DNA from: Rubrivirga sp. SAORIC476
GTDB taxonomy: Bacteria; Bacteroidota; Rhodothermia; Rhodothermales; Rubricoccaceae
Reading direction: 5' to 3'
NCBI RefSeq assembly: GCF_002283555.1
Contig: NZ_MVOI01000003.1
Coordinates: forward strand, 1,290,798-1,354,797
DNA: 64,000 bases
Below are positions 28,572 through 36,386 of the stretch, one piece after another; positions within the stretch are counted from its first letter, which is position 1; each line of letters begins with the position of its first letter. Below the pieces are notes generated by a model that did no database searches, was not told where the DNA came from, and worked only from the letters and a program-made list of their open reading frames with translations. The position numbers and the translations under genes were made by a program.

Positions 28572-29466
28572 GGCTGGCCCGGTCGAGGGCGTCCCGCTCC
28601 TCCGGGGTCAAGCTGTCGTAGCCCTTCTCGAGGATCTTGTCGAGGATCTGGTCCACGCTGAGCGTCGGCGAGGCCGCCCCGCCCCGCCTCGGCGACGCCG
28701 AGCGGCTGGTCGCGCGCCCCGCGGTCTTGGTCGCGGGCTCAGACCGGGCGAACGGGTTGCGGAAGGCCGTCCCCGCCGACCGTCCGCCGCGCCGCCCGAA
28801 GAACGGAGACGCCCACGCGCCAGGGCTCATCCCGGCCCGCTGCGCCCGTGCGAACAGGACGCCGCCGAGCGCGGCACCCAGCACCGTCATGTCCTGCGAG
28901 AAGACGAAGCTCAGCACCACGAAGCCGACCGCGATCCACTTCATCGGCACCACGCCGAGCAGGAACAGGCCGATGCCACGGTTCGGAGTCAGCGTGCCCA
29001 CCGCGCACAGGATCGCGGTGACGGGCGTCCAGATGCCGAAGTAGACGCCGCGCGGCGCCAGCCCGACCGCCCCGAGCGCCAGTGCGAGCGCCGCCCCAGC
29101 CAACCCGCCGAGCAGGTAGAGCGCGAACAGGTGGCCCGAGCCGTACGTCTCCTCGTAGTCGCGCCCCATCCACTGGAGCCAGTAGAAGCCGAACACGAAC
29201 GAGATCAGCCCGAAGAAGCCCCCGAAGGCGTTCACGAAGCCGTACGTCAGCGGCGTCCACGGTCGCGTGAGGACCGTCGCCGGGTCGGCGGAGAGCCACA
29301 GGTACTCCAGCACGACCATCGTCGGCGCGCCGAAGGCGGCGACCAGCGCCAGCAGCACGAACGCGAGGTACGTGACGAGGTTGACCGTCAGCAGCAGCCG
29401 CAGGGTCGGCGGGAGCGCGGCCCGCCAGATCTGGAAACGGAAGAGCGGGGAGTCAGCGGCGGCCAT
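28564..29466 (-). CDS. Rhomboid-like membrane protein lacking the catalytic dyad
   Basis: A 300-residue protein with about six hydrophobic helices in the first 200 residues. Rhomboid-like features are RPWTPLTYGFVNAFGGFF after helix 1-2 and YLLGGLAGAALALALGAVG. The catalytic GxSG motif is absent: the expected position reads YFGIWTPVTAILCAVG. No His is found in the last membrane helix (TVLGAALGGVLFARAQ). It is therefore probably a non-proteolytic relative (pseudo-rhomboid). The C-terminal tail (residues 210-300) is Arg/Ser-rich and ends in a short helical domain, ILDKILEKGYDSLTPEERDAL, that recurs at the end of rhomboid-like proteins in this phylum. It follows the active rhomboid by 18 bp. Confidence 0.8.
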   Translation of the reverse strand: MAAADSPLFRFQIWRAALPPTLRLLLTVNLVTYLAFVLLALVAAFGAPTMVVLEYLWLSADPATVLTRPWTPLTYGFVNAFGGFFGLISFVFGFYWLQWMGRDYEETYGSGHLFALYLLGGLAGAALALALGAVGLAPRGVYFGIWTPVTAILCAVGTLTPNRGIGLFLLGVVPMKWIAVGFVVLSFVFSQDMTVLGAALGGVLFARAQRAGMSPGAWASPFFGRRGGRSAGTAFRNPFARSEPATKTAGRATSRSASPRRGGAASPTLSVDQILDKILEKGYDSLTPEERDALDRASRD

Positions 29467-29484
29467 GCCTGGGGCGGTCGGGGC

Positions 29485-30204
29485 TCAGGAGAGGAGCGTT
29501 CGGGGGCGCACCGGCAGCCGCCCCAGCCAGTACAAGATCAGCACGGCGCCGGTCACCATGCCGCCCAAGTGCGCGAAGTGTGCCACCCCCGCCTGCGTGC
29601 CCGTGAACCCGGCGAACAGGCTGAACGCCGCATACCCGAGCACGAACCACTTGGCGGGGATCGGGACGGGCAGAAACAGCAGGTAGATCGGCGAATTGGG
29701 ATAGAGCAGTCCGAACGCGGCGAGCACGCCCAGCACACCACCCGAGGCCCCCAGCGTCGGAATGGGGATGACGCCCGACGGGTCGCCCATCAGGAACGGC
29801 CACGAGGTCACGCCCAACTGGAGCAGGCTCGCGCCGAGCACGCAGACGATGTAGAACCCCAGGAACCGCCTCGACCCCAGCTCGCGCTCGATGGCCCCGC
29901 CGAACATCCACAACCCGAACATATTGAACAGGATGTGGCTGAAGCTGCCGTGGAGGAACGCGCTCGTCAGGACCTGCCACGGCTGGAACCTCCCGAAGGC
30001 GACCACGCCGTCCGAGAACTGAATGGCCTCGGGGCCGCCGATGGGCCACAGCGCGAACAACCGCTCGATCAGGTCGAACGGCTCGGGCGACCGGGCCTGG
30101 AAGATCATCTGCGCCAGAAACGCCAGCCCGTTGAGGATCAGGAGGTTCTTGACGACCGGCGGAAACAGGCCGAGCGAGGTCGGGGGGCGGTATGCGTTCT
30201 GCAC
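29485..30204 (-). CDS. Rhomboid family intramembrane serine protease
   Basis: A 239-residue membrane protease with six helices. The catalytic serine lies in PTLGASGGVLGVLAAFG (Ser154) and the catalytic histidine in VAHFAHLGGMVTGAV (His212). The LTSAFLHGSFSHILFNMFGLWMFG segment before them is the family HxxxHxxxN-type region. It cleaves transmembrane substrates within the bilayer. The GTG at 30204 (VQNAYRPPTSLG) is chosen as start; the frame continues upstream for 57 codons but with Arg/Pro-rich residues not seen in rhomboids. It forms a unit with the pseudo-rhomboid and EEP genes, and is divergent from the LpxH-like gene. Confidence 0.9.
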   Translation of the reverse strand: MQNAYRPPTSLGLFPPVVKNLLILNGLAFLAQMIFQARSPEPFDLIERLFALWPIGGPEAIQFSDGVVAFGRFQPWQVLTSAFLHGSFSHILFNMFGLWMFGGAIERELGSRRFLGFYIVCVLGASLLQLGVTSWPFLMGDPSGVIPIPTLGASGGVLGVLAAFGLLYPNSPIYLLFLPVPIPAKWFVLGYAAFSLFAGFTGTQAGVAHFAHLGGMVTGAVLILYWLGRLPVRPRTLLS

Positions 30205-30434
30205 AGAGTCGAGGGAGACGCCGGGGCGGGGGCCGCGAACGGAGGCCGGTCGGGGGAAGTTGCGGACCGGTGGGACCGCCGGAGGGCAGTGGGCGCAAGA
30301 TCGCAGGCGCGCGAGAGCGCAGGACCGGTCAGTCTGCCTGCGTTCCGGCCCCTCGGCCTGCTCCGCATTTCCCACGAAGAGGAGACCAGCCCCCCACGCG
30401 CGCCGTTTCTTGCCCGCTCTGCCCCCGCTTTCGT

Positions 30435-31232
30435 CTGCTCCTCCTCCTCTCGGACCTCCACCTCGGCCGCGGGTCGCGCGATGCCACGCGCGACGCCGAA
30501 CGCGACGCCGTGGCGATGCTCCGAGCCCACGAGCGCGAGATCCTCGACGGGGGCACCCTCGTGCTCCTGGGCGACGTCTACGACCAGTACATCGAGTACC
30601 GGCACCTCGTGCCCAAGAGCGGGCCCCGGCTCGTCGGCCTGCTGGCCGAGTGGGCCGACGCGGGCGCCGAGGTGGTGTACGTCGTCGGCAACCGCGACCC
30701 GTGGCACGAGACGTTCTTCGCCGACGACATCGGCGTCACGCTCGTGCGCGGCGCGTGGGAATCGCGACGCGACGGGAGGGCCCTGTATATTGCCCACGGC
30801 GACGGTCACGGCCGCCCCGCGTCCCTCGCCGACCGGCTCTCGCATCGCCTCCGTCCGCTCCTCCGAGCTCCTTTCATAACCCGCCTTTACCGCATGGGTC
30901 TGCCCGGCGACACCGGCTTCGGCCTCGCCCGCCAGTTCGCCCGCCGGTTCGGCACCGACGGCGAGCCCGACCCGGCCGCCCACCGCGCCCTCGCCGAGGC
31001 CGCCTGTGAGCGCCTCGAAGGCACCGACGCCGACCTCGTCGCGTTCGGACACTCCCACCGCGAGGCGCTCCAGACGACGCCGCACGGCACCTACCTGAAC
31101 CCCGGCTACTGGTTCGGCGCCCGCACCTTCGCCCGCATCGACGCGGACGGGCCCGCCCTCTACCGCTGGCGCTCCGGCGCCGCGGAGCCGCTCCCCGCGG
31201 CCCGGCCCCTCGCGGCCACCTCCTCCCTCTGA
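30435..31232 (+). CDS. LpxH-like metallophosphoesterase (start uncertain)
   Basis: A calcineurin-like phosphoesterase of about 265 residues. Metal-binding motifs are LLLLSDLHLGRG, VLLGDVYDQYIEYR, VYVVGNRDPWHE, ALYIAHGDGHGRP and LVAFGHSHRE. The GNRD form of the third motif is that of UDP-2,3-diacylglucosamine hydrolase LpxH, a lipid A enzyme, so an envelope-lipid role is plausible. The start is a problem: no ATG, GTG or TTG lies close before the first motif. I place it at the CTG at 30435. An in-frame GTG at 30270 would add 55 Arg/Pro/Gly-rich residues and an ATG at 30192 would overlap the divergent rhomboid gene. Confidence 0.75.
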   Translation: MLLLLSDLHLGRGSRDATRDAERDAVAMLRAHEREILDGGTLVLLGDVYDQYIEYRHLVPKSGPRLVGLLAEWADAGAEVVYVVGNRDPWHETFFADDIGVTLVRGAWESRRDGRALYIAHGDGHGRPASLADRLSHRLRPLLRAPFITRLYRMGLPGDTGFGLARQFARRFGTDGEPDPAAHRALAEAACERLEGTDADLVAFGHSHREALQTTPHGTYLNPGYWFGARTFARIDADGPALYRWRSGAAEPLPAARPLAATSSL

Positions 31233-31267
31233 GCCCTGGCCACCTGGCGCCCCCTCCCTCCGGCCCC

Positions 31268-34057
31268 ATGGACGACACGCAGTACCCCGACGACGACCTC
31301 GCGACCTTCTTCGGATCGCCCGACGCCCGGCACGCCGCCCTGGACGCCCAGCGCGCGGCGGACACGGCGTCCGGCGACGGCGGCCCTGCGCAGGCTCCCG
31401 CCACGCGCGTCTCCCCGGCCGACGCCGAGTTGGCGTCGTTCTTCGACTCGCCCGACGCCCCCGCGGGCGACGGCGCCGCGCGCGAGGCCCGGCTGATGCC
31501 GCCGCCGCCGGTCGGCCCCTCCGCCCCGCCCCCGCCGACCGGCCCCGAGGCCGTGCGTCGCCGTCGCGTCGGCCGCGCGCTGGCCGTCATCCTCGGTCTG
31601 ATCGGCCTCGGCGTCTTCGCCGGCCTGGGCGTGGTTGCGTGGCTGAGCCAGGGCCTCCCCTCCCTCGACCAGATCGAGAACCCGCGCAACCTGCTCGCCA
31701 CCGAGGTCCTCACGGCCGACGGCATGGAGCTGGCCCGCTACTACGACGGCGAGAACCGCACCTGGGTCTCGCTCGACGAGATGAGCCACTTCGTTCCGGA
31801 CGCCTTGATCGCGACCGAGGACCGGCGCTTCTACCAGCACTGGGGCGTCGACGCGTACGCCATCGGCGCCATCATCAAGGACGCCCTGACCGGGCGCGGC
31901 ACGCGCGGCGCATCCACGATCACGATGCAGCTCGCGCGCAACCTCTACCGCGACGCGACCGGCTTCCAGGTCGGCGAGCGGTCCATCGTGCGCAAGGCCA
32001 AGGAGATCCTGATCGCCGTCCGCATCGAGCGGACCTACACCAAGCCGGAGGTGCTGGAGGCCTACCTCAACACGGTCCCCTTCCTGTACAACGCGTACGG
32101 CATCGAGGCAGCGTCCCAGACGTTCTTCTCGAAGACCGCCGCCGAGCTCGATGCCAGCGAGGCCGCCACGCTCGTCGGCATGCTGGCGGCCAACAGCCGC
32201 TTCAACCCGTGCCTCGCCGAGGGCGGCACGTCCGCCGAGTGCCTCGGTGCCGACGGCGAGGTGCTGACGGAGAGCGTCAACCAGGCATCCATCGACCGCC
32301 GCAACGTGGTACTGACCAACATGCGGGCCCAGGGGGTTCTCGACGAGGCGGCCTACCAGGAGGCCCGCGCGGCGCCCATCCGCCTCGCCTTCGACGTCTA
32401 CAGCCACGAGGACAACATCGCGCCGCACTTCGCGGAGGTGCTGCGGCTCTGGTTCAAGGACTGGGCCGAGGCCAACGGCTACGACCCGTACAAGGACGGC
32501 CTCGTCATCCACACGACCATCGACAGCCGCATGCAGGCGCTCGCCGCGCAGGCCGTCGAGGAGGAGATGGACCGCCTTCAGGGCATCGTGAACCGCGGCT
32601 GGGGCTCGTCGGCCAACCCGTTCTCGTTCTGGTGGAGCCGCAACACGGCCGTCGTCAACGAATACATCCGCGAAACCGACCGCTTCCGGTCGCTCACCGC
32701 GGGGGACAACACCTCGGCCGAGGACGCGGTCGCCCAGCTGCGCCAGAACAGCGCGTTCATGGACTCGCTGAAGACGGCCCGGACGCGCCTCGAGGCGGGC
32801 CTCATCGCGATGGATCCCGCCTCGGGCCAAGTCAAGGCCTGGGTCGGCGGCCGCGACTTCGTGCTCAACAAGTACGACCACGGCGGGCAGGCCCGCCGCC
32901 AGCCGGGCTCCACGTTCAAGCTGTTCGCCTACACGACGGCGTTCAACAACGGCTACTCGCCCCAGTCGGGCGTCTTCGACAGCCCCTTCCGCTGGGGCGA
33001 CTGGGCGCCTCAGAACTCGGGCGGCGGCTACGCGGGCTACACGACGCTCGCCGAGGGCCTCCGAGCCTCCCGCAACGTCGTCGCGGCCCGCATCACGAAG
33101 CACTTCGGCACGTCCGAGATCGCGCGGACGGCCTACCAGATGGGAATCCGCACCCCCCTCGAACTGCCCGAGTTCGACGCCGCGACCTGCCCGCCCTTCC
33201 AGGCGCGCAAGAACGACTGCTACCCGCGCTCGATCGCCCTCGGCACGCAGGACGTGTCGCTTCTGGAGATGGTCACCGCCTACGCGACCATCGCCAACTA
33301 CGGCGTCTACCACGGCCCGACGCTGGAGGAGGAGCGCCCCGCCAACGCCGACGTGCCGCCCCAGATCGTGCTGGCGGTGGACCGCATCGAGGACCGCTAC
33401 GGCAACGTGATCGCGGACTTCACGCCGGTCGCCCGCGAGGTCCTCAATCCCTCCACGGCGTACACCACCTTCGACGCCATGCGCGCGGTCGTCCGCGCGG
33501 GCACGGGCCGCGGGCTCGGCGGCTTCCGCGGCGTCTCCGCGCTCGACGTGGCCGGCAAGACGGGCACCACGCAGGAAAACGCCGACGGCTGGTTCATCGG
33601 CATGACGCCCCAGTTGGTGGTCGGCTCGTGGACGGGCTTCGACGACCGCCGGATCACGTACCCGTCCACCTCGGTGGGTCAGGGCGGTCGGACCGGCCTC
33701 CGCAACGTCGGCGCGTTCCTGAGCAAGCTCCAGACCGAGGGCGACGAGGAGATCAAGCTGGATGCGGACCTCCGCTTCGAGCGGCCGGAGAACTTCCAGC
33801 CGCCCAGCCGCCGCAGCCGGATCGGCGACGCGGGCTACTGGCCGGGCGACGCGCGACGCGGGGGCGGGTCTAGCCGCCGGGGAGGCAGTTCGGCGGGTGG
33901 CAACCGTCAGAACCGCACCGCCGACCGACCCGCGCGCGACGCGCTGAACAACTTCAACAACCGGAACCGTGGCGGCTCCGGCGGAGGCAGCGCGCCCGCC
34001 GCCGAGCCCCGTCCGCAGACCCAGGGCGGCGGCTCCGGCGGACGCATCGGCTGGTAG
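31268..34057 (+). CDS. Class A penicillin-binding protein (PBP1A-like)
   Basis: A 929-residue bifunctional peptidoglycan synthase. After a 95-residue Pro/Asp-rich cytoplasmic region and one membrane helix (about 101-122) comes the GT51 glycosyltransferase domain with the catalytic Glu184 in ALIATEDRRFYQHWG and the GASTITMQLARNLY motif. The transpeptidase domain has SxxK at Ser548 (QPGSTFKLF), SxN in LRASRNVVA, and KTG at Lys764 (VAGKTGTTQEN). The 80-residue C-terminal tail is Gly/Arg/Asn-rich and disordered. Its long acidic N-terminus with the repeated DLATFFGSPDA / ELASFFDSPDA motif is unusual and may bind a partner. A perfect 13-bp hairpin follows the stop. Confidence 0.95.
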   Translation: MDDTQYPDDDLATFFGSPDARHAALDAQRAADTASGDGGPAQAPATRVSPADAELASFFDSPDAPAGDGAAREARLMPPPPVGPSAPPPPTGPEAVRRRRVGRALAVILGLIGLGVFAGLGVVAWLSQGLPSLDQIENPRNLLATEVLTADGMELARYYDGENRTWVSLDEMSHFVPDALIATEDRRFYQHWGVDAYAIGAIIKDALTGRGTRGASTITMQLARNLYRDATGFQVGERSIVRKAKEILIAVRIERTYTKPEVLEAYLNTVPFLYNAYGIEAASQTFFSKTAAELDASEAATLVGMLAANSRFNPCLAEGGTSAECLGADGEVLTESVNQASIDRRNVVLTNMRAQGVLDEAAYQEARAAPIRLAFDVYSHEDNIAPHFAEVLRLWFKDWAEANGYDPYKDGLVIHTTIDSRMQALAAQAVEEEMDRLQGIVNRGWGSSANPFSFWWSRNTAVVNEYIRETDRFRSLTAGDNTSAEDAVAQLRQNSAFMDSLKTARTRLEAGLIAMDPASGQVKAWVGGRDFVLNKYDHGGQARRQPGSTFKLFAYTTAFNNGYSPQSGVFDSPFRWGDWAPQNSGGGYAGYTTLAEGLRASRNVVAARITKHFGTSEIARTAYQMGIRTPLELPEFDAATCPPFQARKNDCYPRSIALGTQDVSLLEMVTAYATIANYGVYHGPTLEEERPANADVPPQIVLAVDRIEDRYGNVIADFTPVAREVLNPSTAYTTFDAMRAVVRAGTGRGLGGFRGVSALDVAGKTGTTQENADGWFIGMTPQLVVGSWTGFDDRRITYPSTSVGQGGRTGLRNVGAFLSKLQTEGDEEIKLDADLRFERPENFQPPSRRSRIGDAGYWPGDARRGGGSSRRGGSSAGGNRQNRTADRPARDALNNFNNRNRGGSGGGSAPAAEPRPQTQGGGSGGRIGW

Positions 34058-34074
34058 GCTCTTCGCTTCGAGAC

Positions 34075-34112
34075 CTGCGGGGGTGACGGGCACGCGCCTG
34101 TCACCCCCGCAG
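34075..34112 (+). terminator. Strong hairpin terminator after the PBP gene
   Basis: A perfect 13-bp stem CTGCGGGGGTGAC/GTCACCCCCGCAG with a 12-base loop, 18 bp after the stop. It is followed at once by the sbcD promoter-like element. Confidence 0.6.
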
Positions 34113-34115
34113 TCG

Positions 34116-34122
34116 TAGTCTG
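34116..34122 (+). promoter_or_regulatory. TAnnTTTG-like -7 element before the SbcD-like gene
   Basis: TAGTCTG lies 5 bp before the ATG at 34128. If used, the transcript would be almost leaderless. Confidence 0.3.
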
Positions 34123-34127
34123 CGGAC

Positions 34128-35390
34128 ATGAAGATCCTCCACTGTGCCGACCTCCACCTCGGCTACGAGACGCACGGGCGCCTCGACCCGGCGACCGGCC
34201 TCAATACACGGCTGCTCGACTTCCGCCGGTCCTTCGACGTGCTCGCGGCGCGCGCCATCGCGGAGGACGTGGACCTGTTCCTGTTCGCGGGCGACGCCTA
34301 CCGCACCGCCGACCCCACGCCGACCCAGCAGCGCCAGTTCGCCGAGGCGCTTCGCCCGGTGCTGGAGGCAGGCATCCCGGTCGCCATGATCGTGGGCAAC
34401 CACGACCACCCGGTCAGCTTCGGCAAGGCCTCGTCGGTTGACATCTTCGGGGTCCTCGACGGCGCCGTGGAGGTGTTCTCGCAGCCCTCGTTTCGCGGCA
34501 AGGACAACCCGATCCGGACCAAAAGCGGGCCGCTCCAACTGATCGCCCTGCCCTGGCCCATCCGCTCGAAGATCCTCGCCACCGACCAGTACCGGGGCAA
34601 GACGCCGCACGAGATCCGGGAGCTGATCGAGTCCTACTACGCCACGTTCGCTCGCCAGTGCGCCGAGGCGGCCGACCCCGCGGTCCCGCTGGTCGTCTGC
34701 GCCCATCTGACCGTGCAGGGCTCGGAGCTGAGCGGCAGCGAGCGCGCCAGCCTCATCGCCCACGAGCCCACGTTCACCGTGCCCCAGCTCGCGCCGCCCG
34801 GCGTGGACTACGTGGCGCTCGGCCACATCCACCGGTTCCAGGACCGCAACGCGGAGGCGTTCGCCGCGGGCGAAGGGCCGCCTGTCGTGTACTCCTCATC
34901 CATCGAGCGCATCTCGTTCAAGGAGCACGACGCTGAGAAGGGCTTCGTGCTGGTCGACATCGACCCGGCCGGGGTGCCCGGTCGCCGAACCTCCTTCGAG
35001 TTCGTCGCCACCCCCGCGCGCCGCTTCGTGCCCATCCAGGTGGACGCGGCCGAGGCCGAAGACCCGACCGCGGCCGTGCTCGCCGCCATCGGCGCCCACG
35101 ACATCGCCGACGCGGTCGTCCGCGTGCGGTACCGCGTCGGGGAGGAGCAGCCCGCCGTCGACGAGGCCGCCGTGCGCGAGGCGCTCGCCTCGGCCGACAC
35201 CATCGCGGCCATCGAGCGCGACCTGGACGCCGTCGAGCGCCGCCAGCGGACGGTCGTCCGCAGCGACACGACGCTGAAGGACGCCATGGAGCGCTACGTG
35301 GACCAGCACGAGACGCTCGCCAGGATCAAGGACGACCTCGTGGCGGCGGCCCTGGAAATCGAGCGCGAGGTGGACGCCGCGACGCGCTGA
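34128..35390 (+). CDS. SbcD-like exonuclease subunit (metallophosphoesterase)
   Basis: A 420-residue DNA-repair nuclease of the SbcD/Mre11 type. The phosphoesterase motifs in order are ILHCADLHLGYE, DLFLFAGDAYR, VAMIVGNHDHP, VVCAHLTVQG and YVALGHIHRFQ. The position FAGDAYR carries Ala in place of the usual Val/Leu and no Asn, as in GDLFDR-like relatives. The C-terminal 150 residues contain a capping domain and a helical end. SbcD normally works with the SMC-like ATPase SbcC, whose gene usually follows; here the next gene is ispE on the other strand and no SbcC is in the window. The start ATG at 34128 gives the classical MKILHCADLHLG. Confidence 0.82.
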   Translation: MKILHCADLHLGYETHGRLDPATGLNTRLLDFRRSFDVLAARAIAEDVDLFLFAGDAYRTADPTPTQQRQFAEALRPVLEAGIPVAMIVGNHDHPVSFGKASSVDIFGVLDGAVEVFSQPSFRGKDNPIRTKSGPLQLIALPWPIRSKILATDQYRGKTPHEIRELIESYYATFARQCAEAADPAVPLVVCAHLTVQGSELSGSERASLIAHEPTFTVPQLAPPGVDYVALGHIHRFQDRNAEAFAAGEGPPVVYSSSIERISFKEHDAEKGFVLVDIDPAGVPGRRTSFEFVATPARRFVPIQVDAAEAEDPTAAVLAAIGAHDIADAVVRVRYRVGEEQPAVDEAAVREALASADTIAAIERDLDAVERRQRTVVRSDTTLKDAMERYVDQHETLARIKDDLVAAALEIEREVDAATR

Positions 35391-35403
35391 GCCTCGGAGA
35401 GGG

Positions 35404-36255
35404 TCAGGAGGCCGGCGCCTCGACCCAGACGCGGCAGGTCTTCCCGAGCCTCCGCTTCGCCGTCCTCGCCACGTCCTCCTGTTCGAAGACGCCGACGACG
35501 GCGGAGCCGGTGCCCGAGAGCACGGCGTGGCCAGCGCCCTCCGCCAGCAGCGCCTCGCGGGTCCTGCCGATGGTCGGCTCGGCCGCCTCGACCGACGCCT
35601 GGAAGTCGTTCGTCACCTCGGCGCGCCAGCGGGAGAGGTCGTTCGAGGCGACCGCCGCGGCGAGATCGGGGCGGCGATGGTCGGCGGGGGTGACGCGTGC
35701 GAACGCGTCGGCGGTGGAGACGTGGACGGGGGGGACTGCCACCACGAGCCAGAACGGACACCGGTACGGCGCCCCATCGGTGCCGACGAGGGGTGCGAGG
35801 CGCTCGCCACGACCGGTGCCGTGGGCCGGAACGCCGTCGAGGAAGAACGGCACGTCGGAGCCGAGGCCGAGCGCGAGCGCGTGCAGGTCCGCCTCGGGGA
35901 TGTCGACCGCCCACAGCTCGGCCAGCAGGCGGAGGGCCGCCGCCGCGTCGGACGAGCCGCCGCCTAGCCCGGCGCCGTAGGGGACGTTCTTCTCCAGCCG
36001 GAGGGTAGCGCCGCGGGCCGAGTCGCCCATCCACAGCCGGAGCGCCATCGCCGCGCGGACCACGAGGTTGCTCGCGCCCGTGGGCAGGTGCGGGTCGTCG
36101 GACGAGAAGGCCAGCCGCCGCGCCGGGCCCGCCGAGAGCCGGTCGGCCCACCCGATGGGCAGGAACACGGTGGCGAGATCGTGGAACCCGTCCGGCCGGC
36201 GGCGAAGGACGTGGAGGCCGAGATTGACCTTGGCAGGGGCGAGGCGAGCGGGCAC
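35404..36255 (-). CDS. ispE: 4-diphosphocytidyl-2-C-methyl-D-erythritol kinase
   Basis: A 283-residue GHMP kinase of the MEP pathway, phosphorylating CDP-ME. Conserved stretches are LAPAKVNLGLHVLRRRPDGFHDL, with the catalytic Lys, the ATP-binding glycine-rich VPYGAGLGGGSSDAAAALR, and LGSDVPFFLDGVPAHGTGRGE. The GTG at 36255 is chosen because MPARLAPAKVNLGL is the standard family N-terminus. A longer start at 36366 would add 37 unconserved residues and run into the promoter region of the divergent polysaccharide gene. It is convergent with the SbcD-like gene, the two stops 13 bp apart. Confidence 0.93.
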   Translation of the reverse strand: MPARLAPAKVNLGLHVLRRRPDGFHDLATVFLPIGWADRLSAGPARRLAFSSDDPHLPTGASNLVVRAAMALRLWMGDSARGATLRLEKNVPYGAGLGGGSSDAAAALRLLAELWAVDIPEADLHALALGLGSDVPFFLDGVPAHGTGRGERLAPLVGTDGAPYRCPFWLVVAVPPVHVSTADAFARVTPADHRRPDLAAAVASNDLSRWRAEVTNDFQASVEAAEPTIGRTREALLAEGAGHAVLSGTGSAVVGVFEQEDVARTAKRRLGKTCRVWVEAPAS

Positions 36256-36340
36256 AGGCAAAGCGCAGGGACCCCCGTCGGACCCCGGAGCGATGCGCGA
36301 GGGTCCGCCGGATTCCCCCAGGGCTTCGCACACATCGGCG

Positions 36341-36347
36341 TACCTTC
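36341..36347 (+). promoter_or_regulatory. TAnnTTTG-like -7 element before the Wza-like gene
   Basis: TACCTTC, followed by G at the next base but one, lies 39 bp before the ATG of the polysaccharide export gene, in the divergent region shared with ispE. Confidence 0.3.
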
Positions 36348-36386
36348 GGCGACGGTTGCTACGCACGTTCTCCCTCCGGCACCCCC

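Noticed and set aside
30192-30434. A coding N-terminal extension of the LpxH-like protein or of the divergent rhomboid.
   Set aside because: Both frames are open here but the residues are low-complexity Arg/Pro/Gly and unlike the families; treated as a divergent intergenic region.
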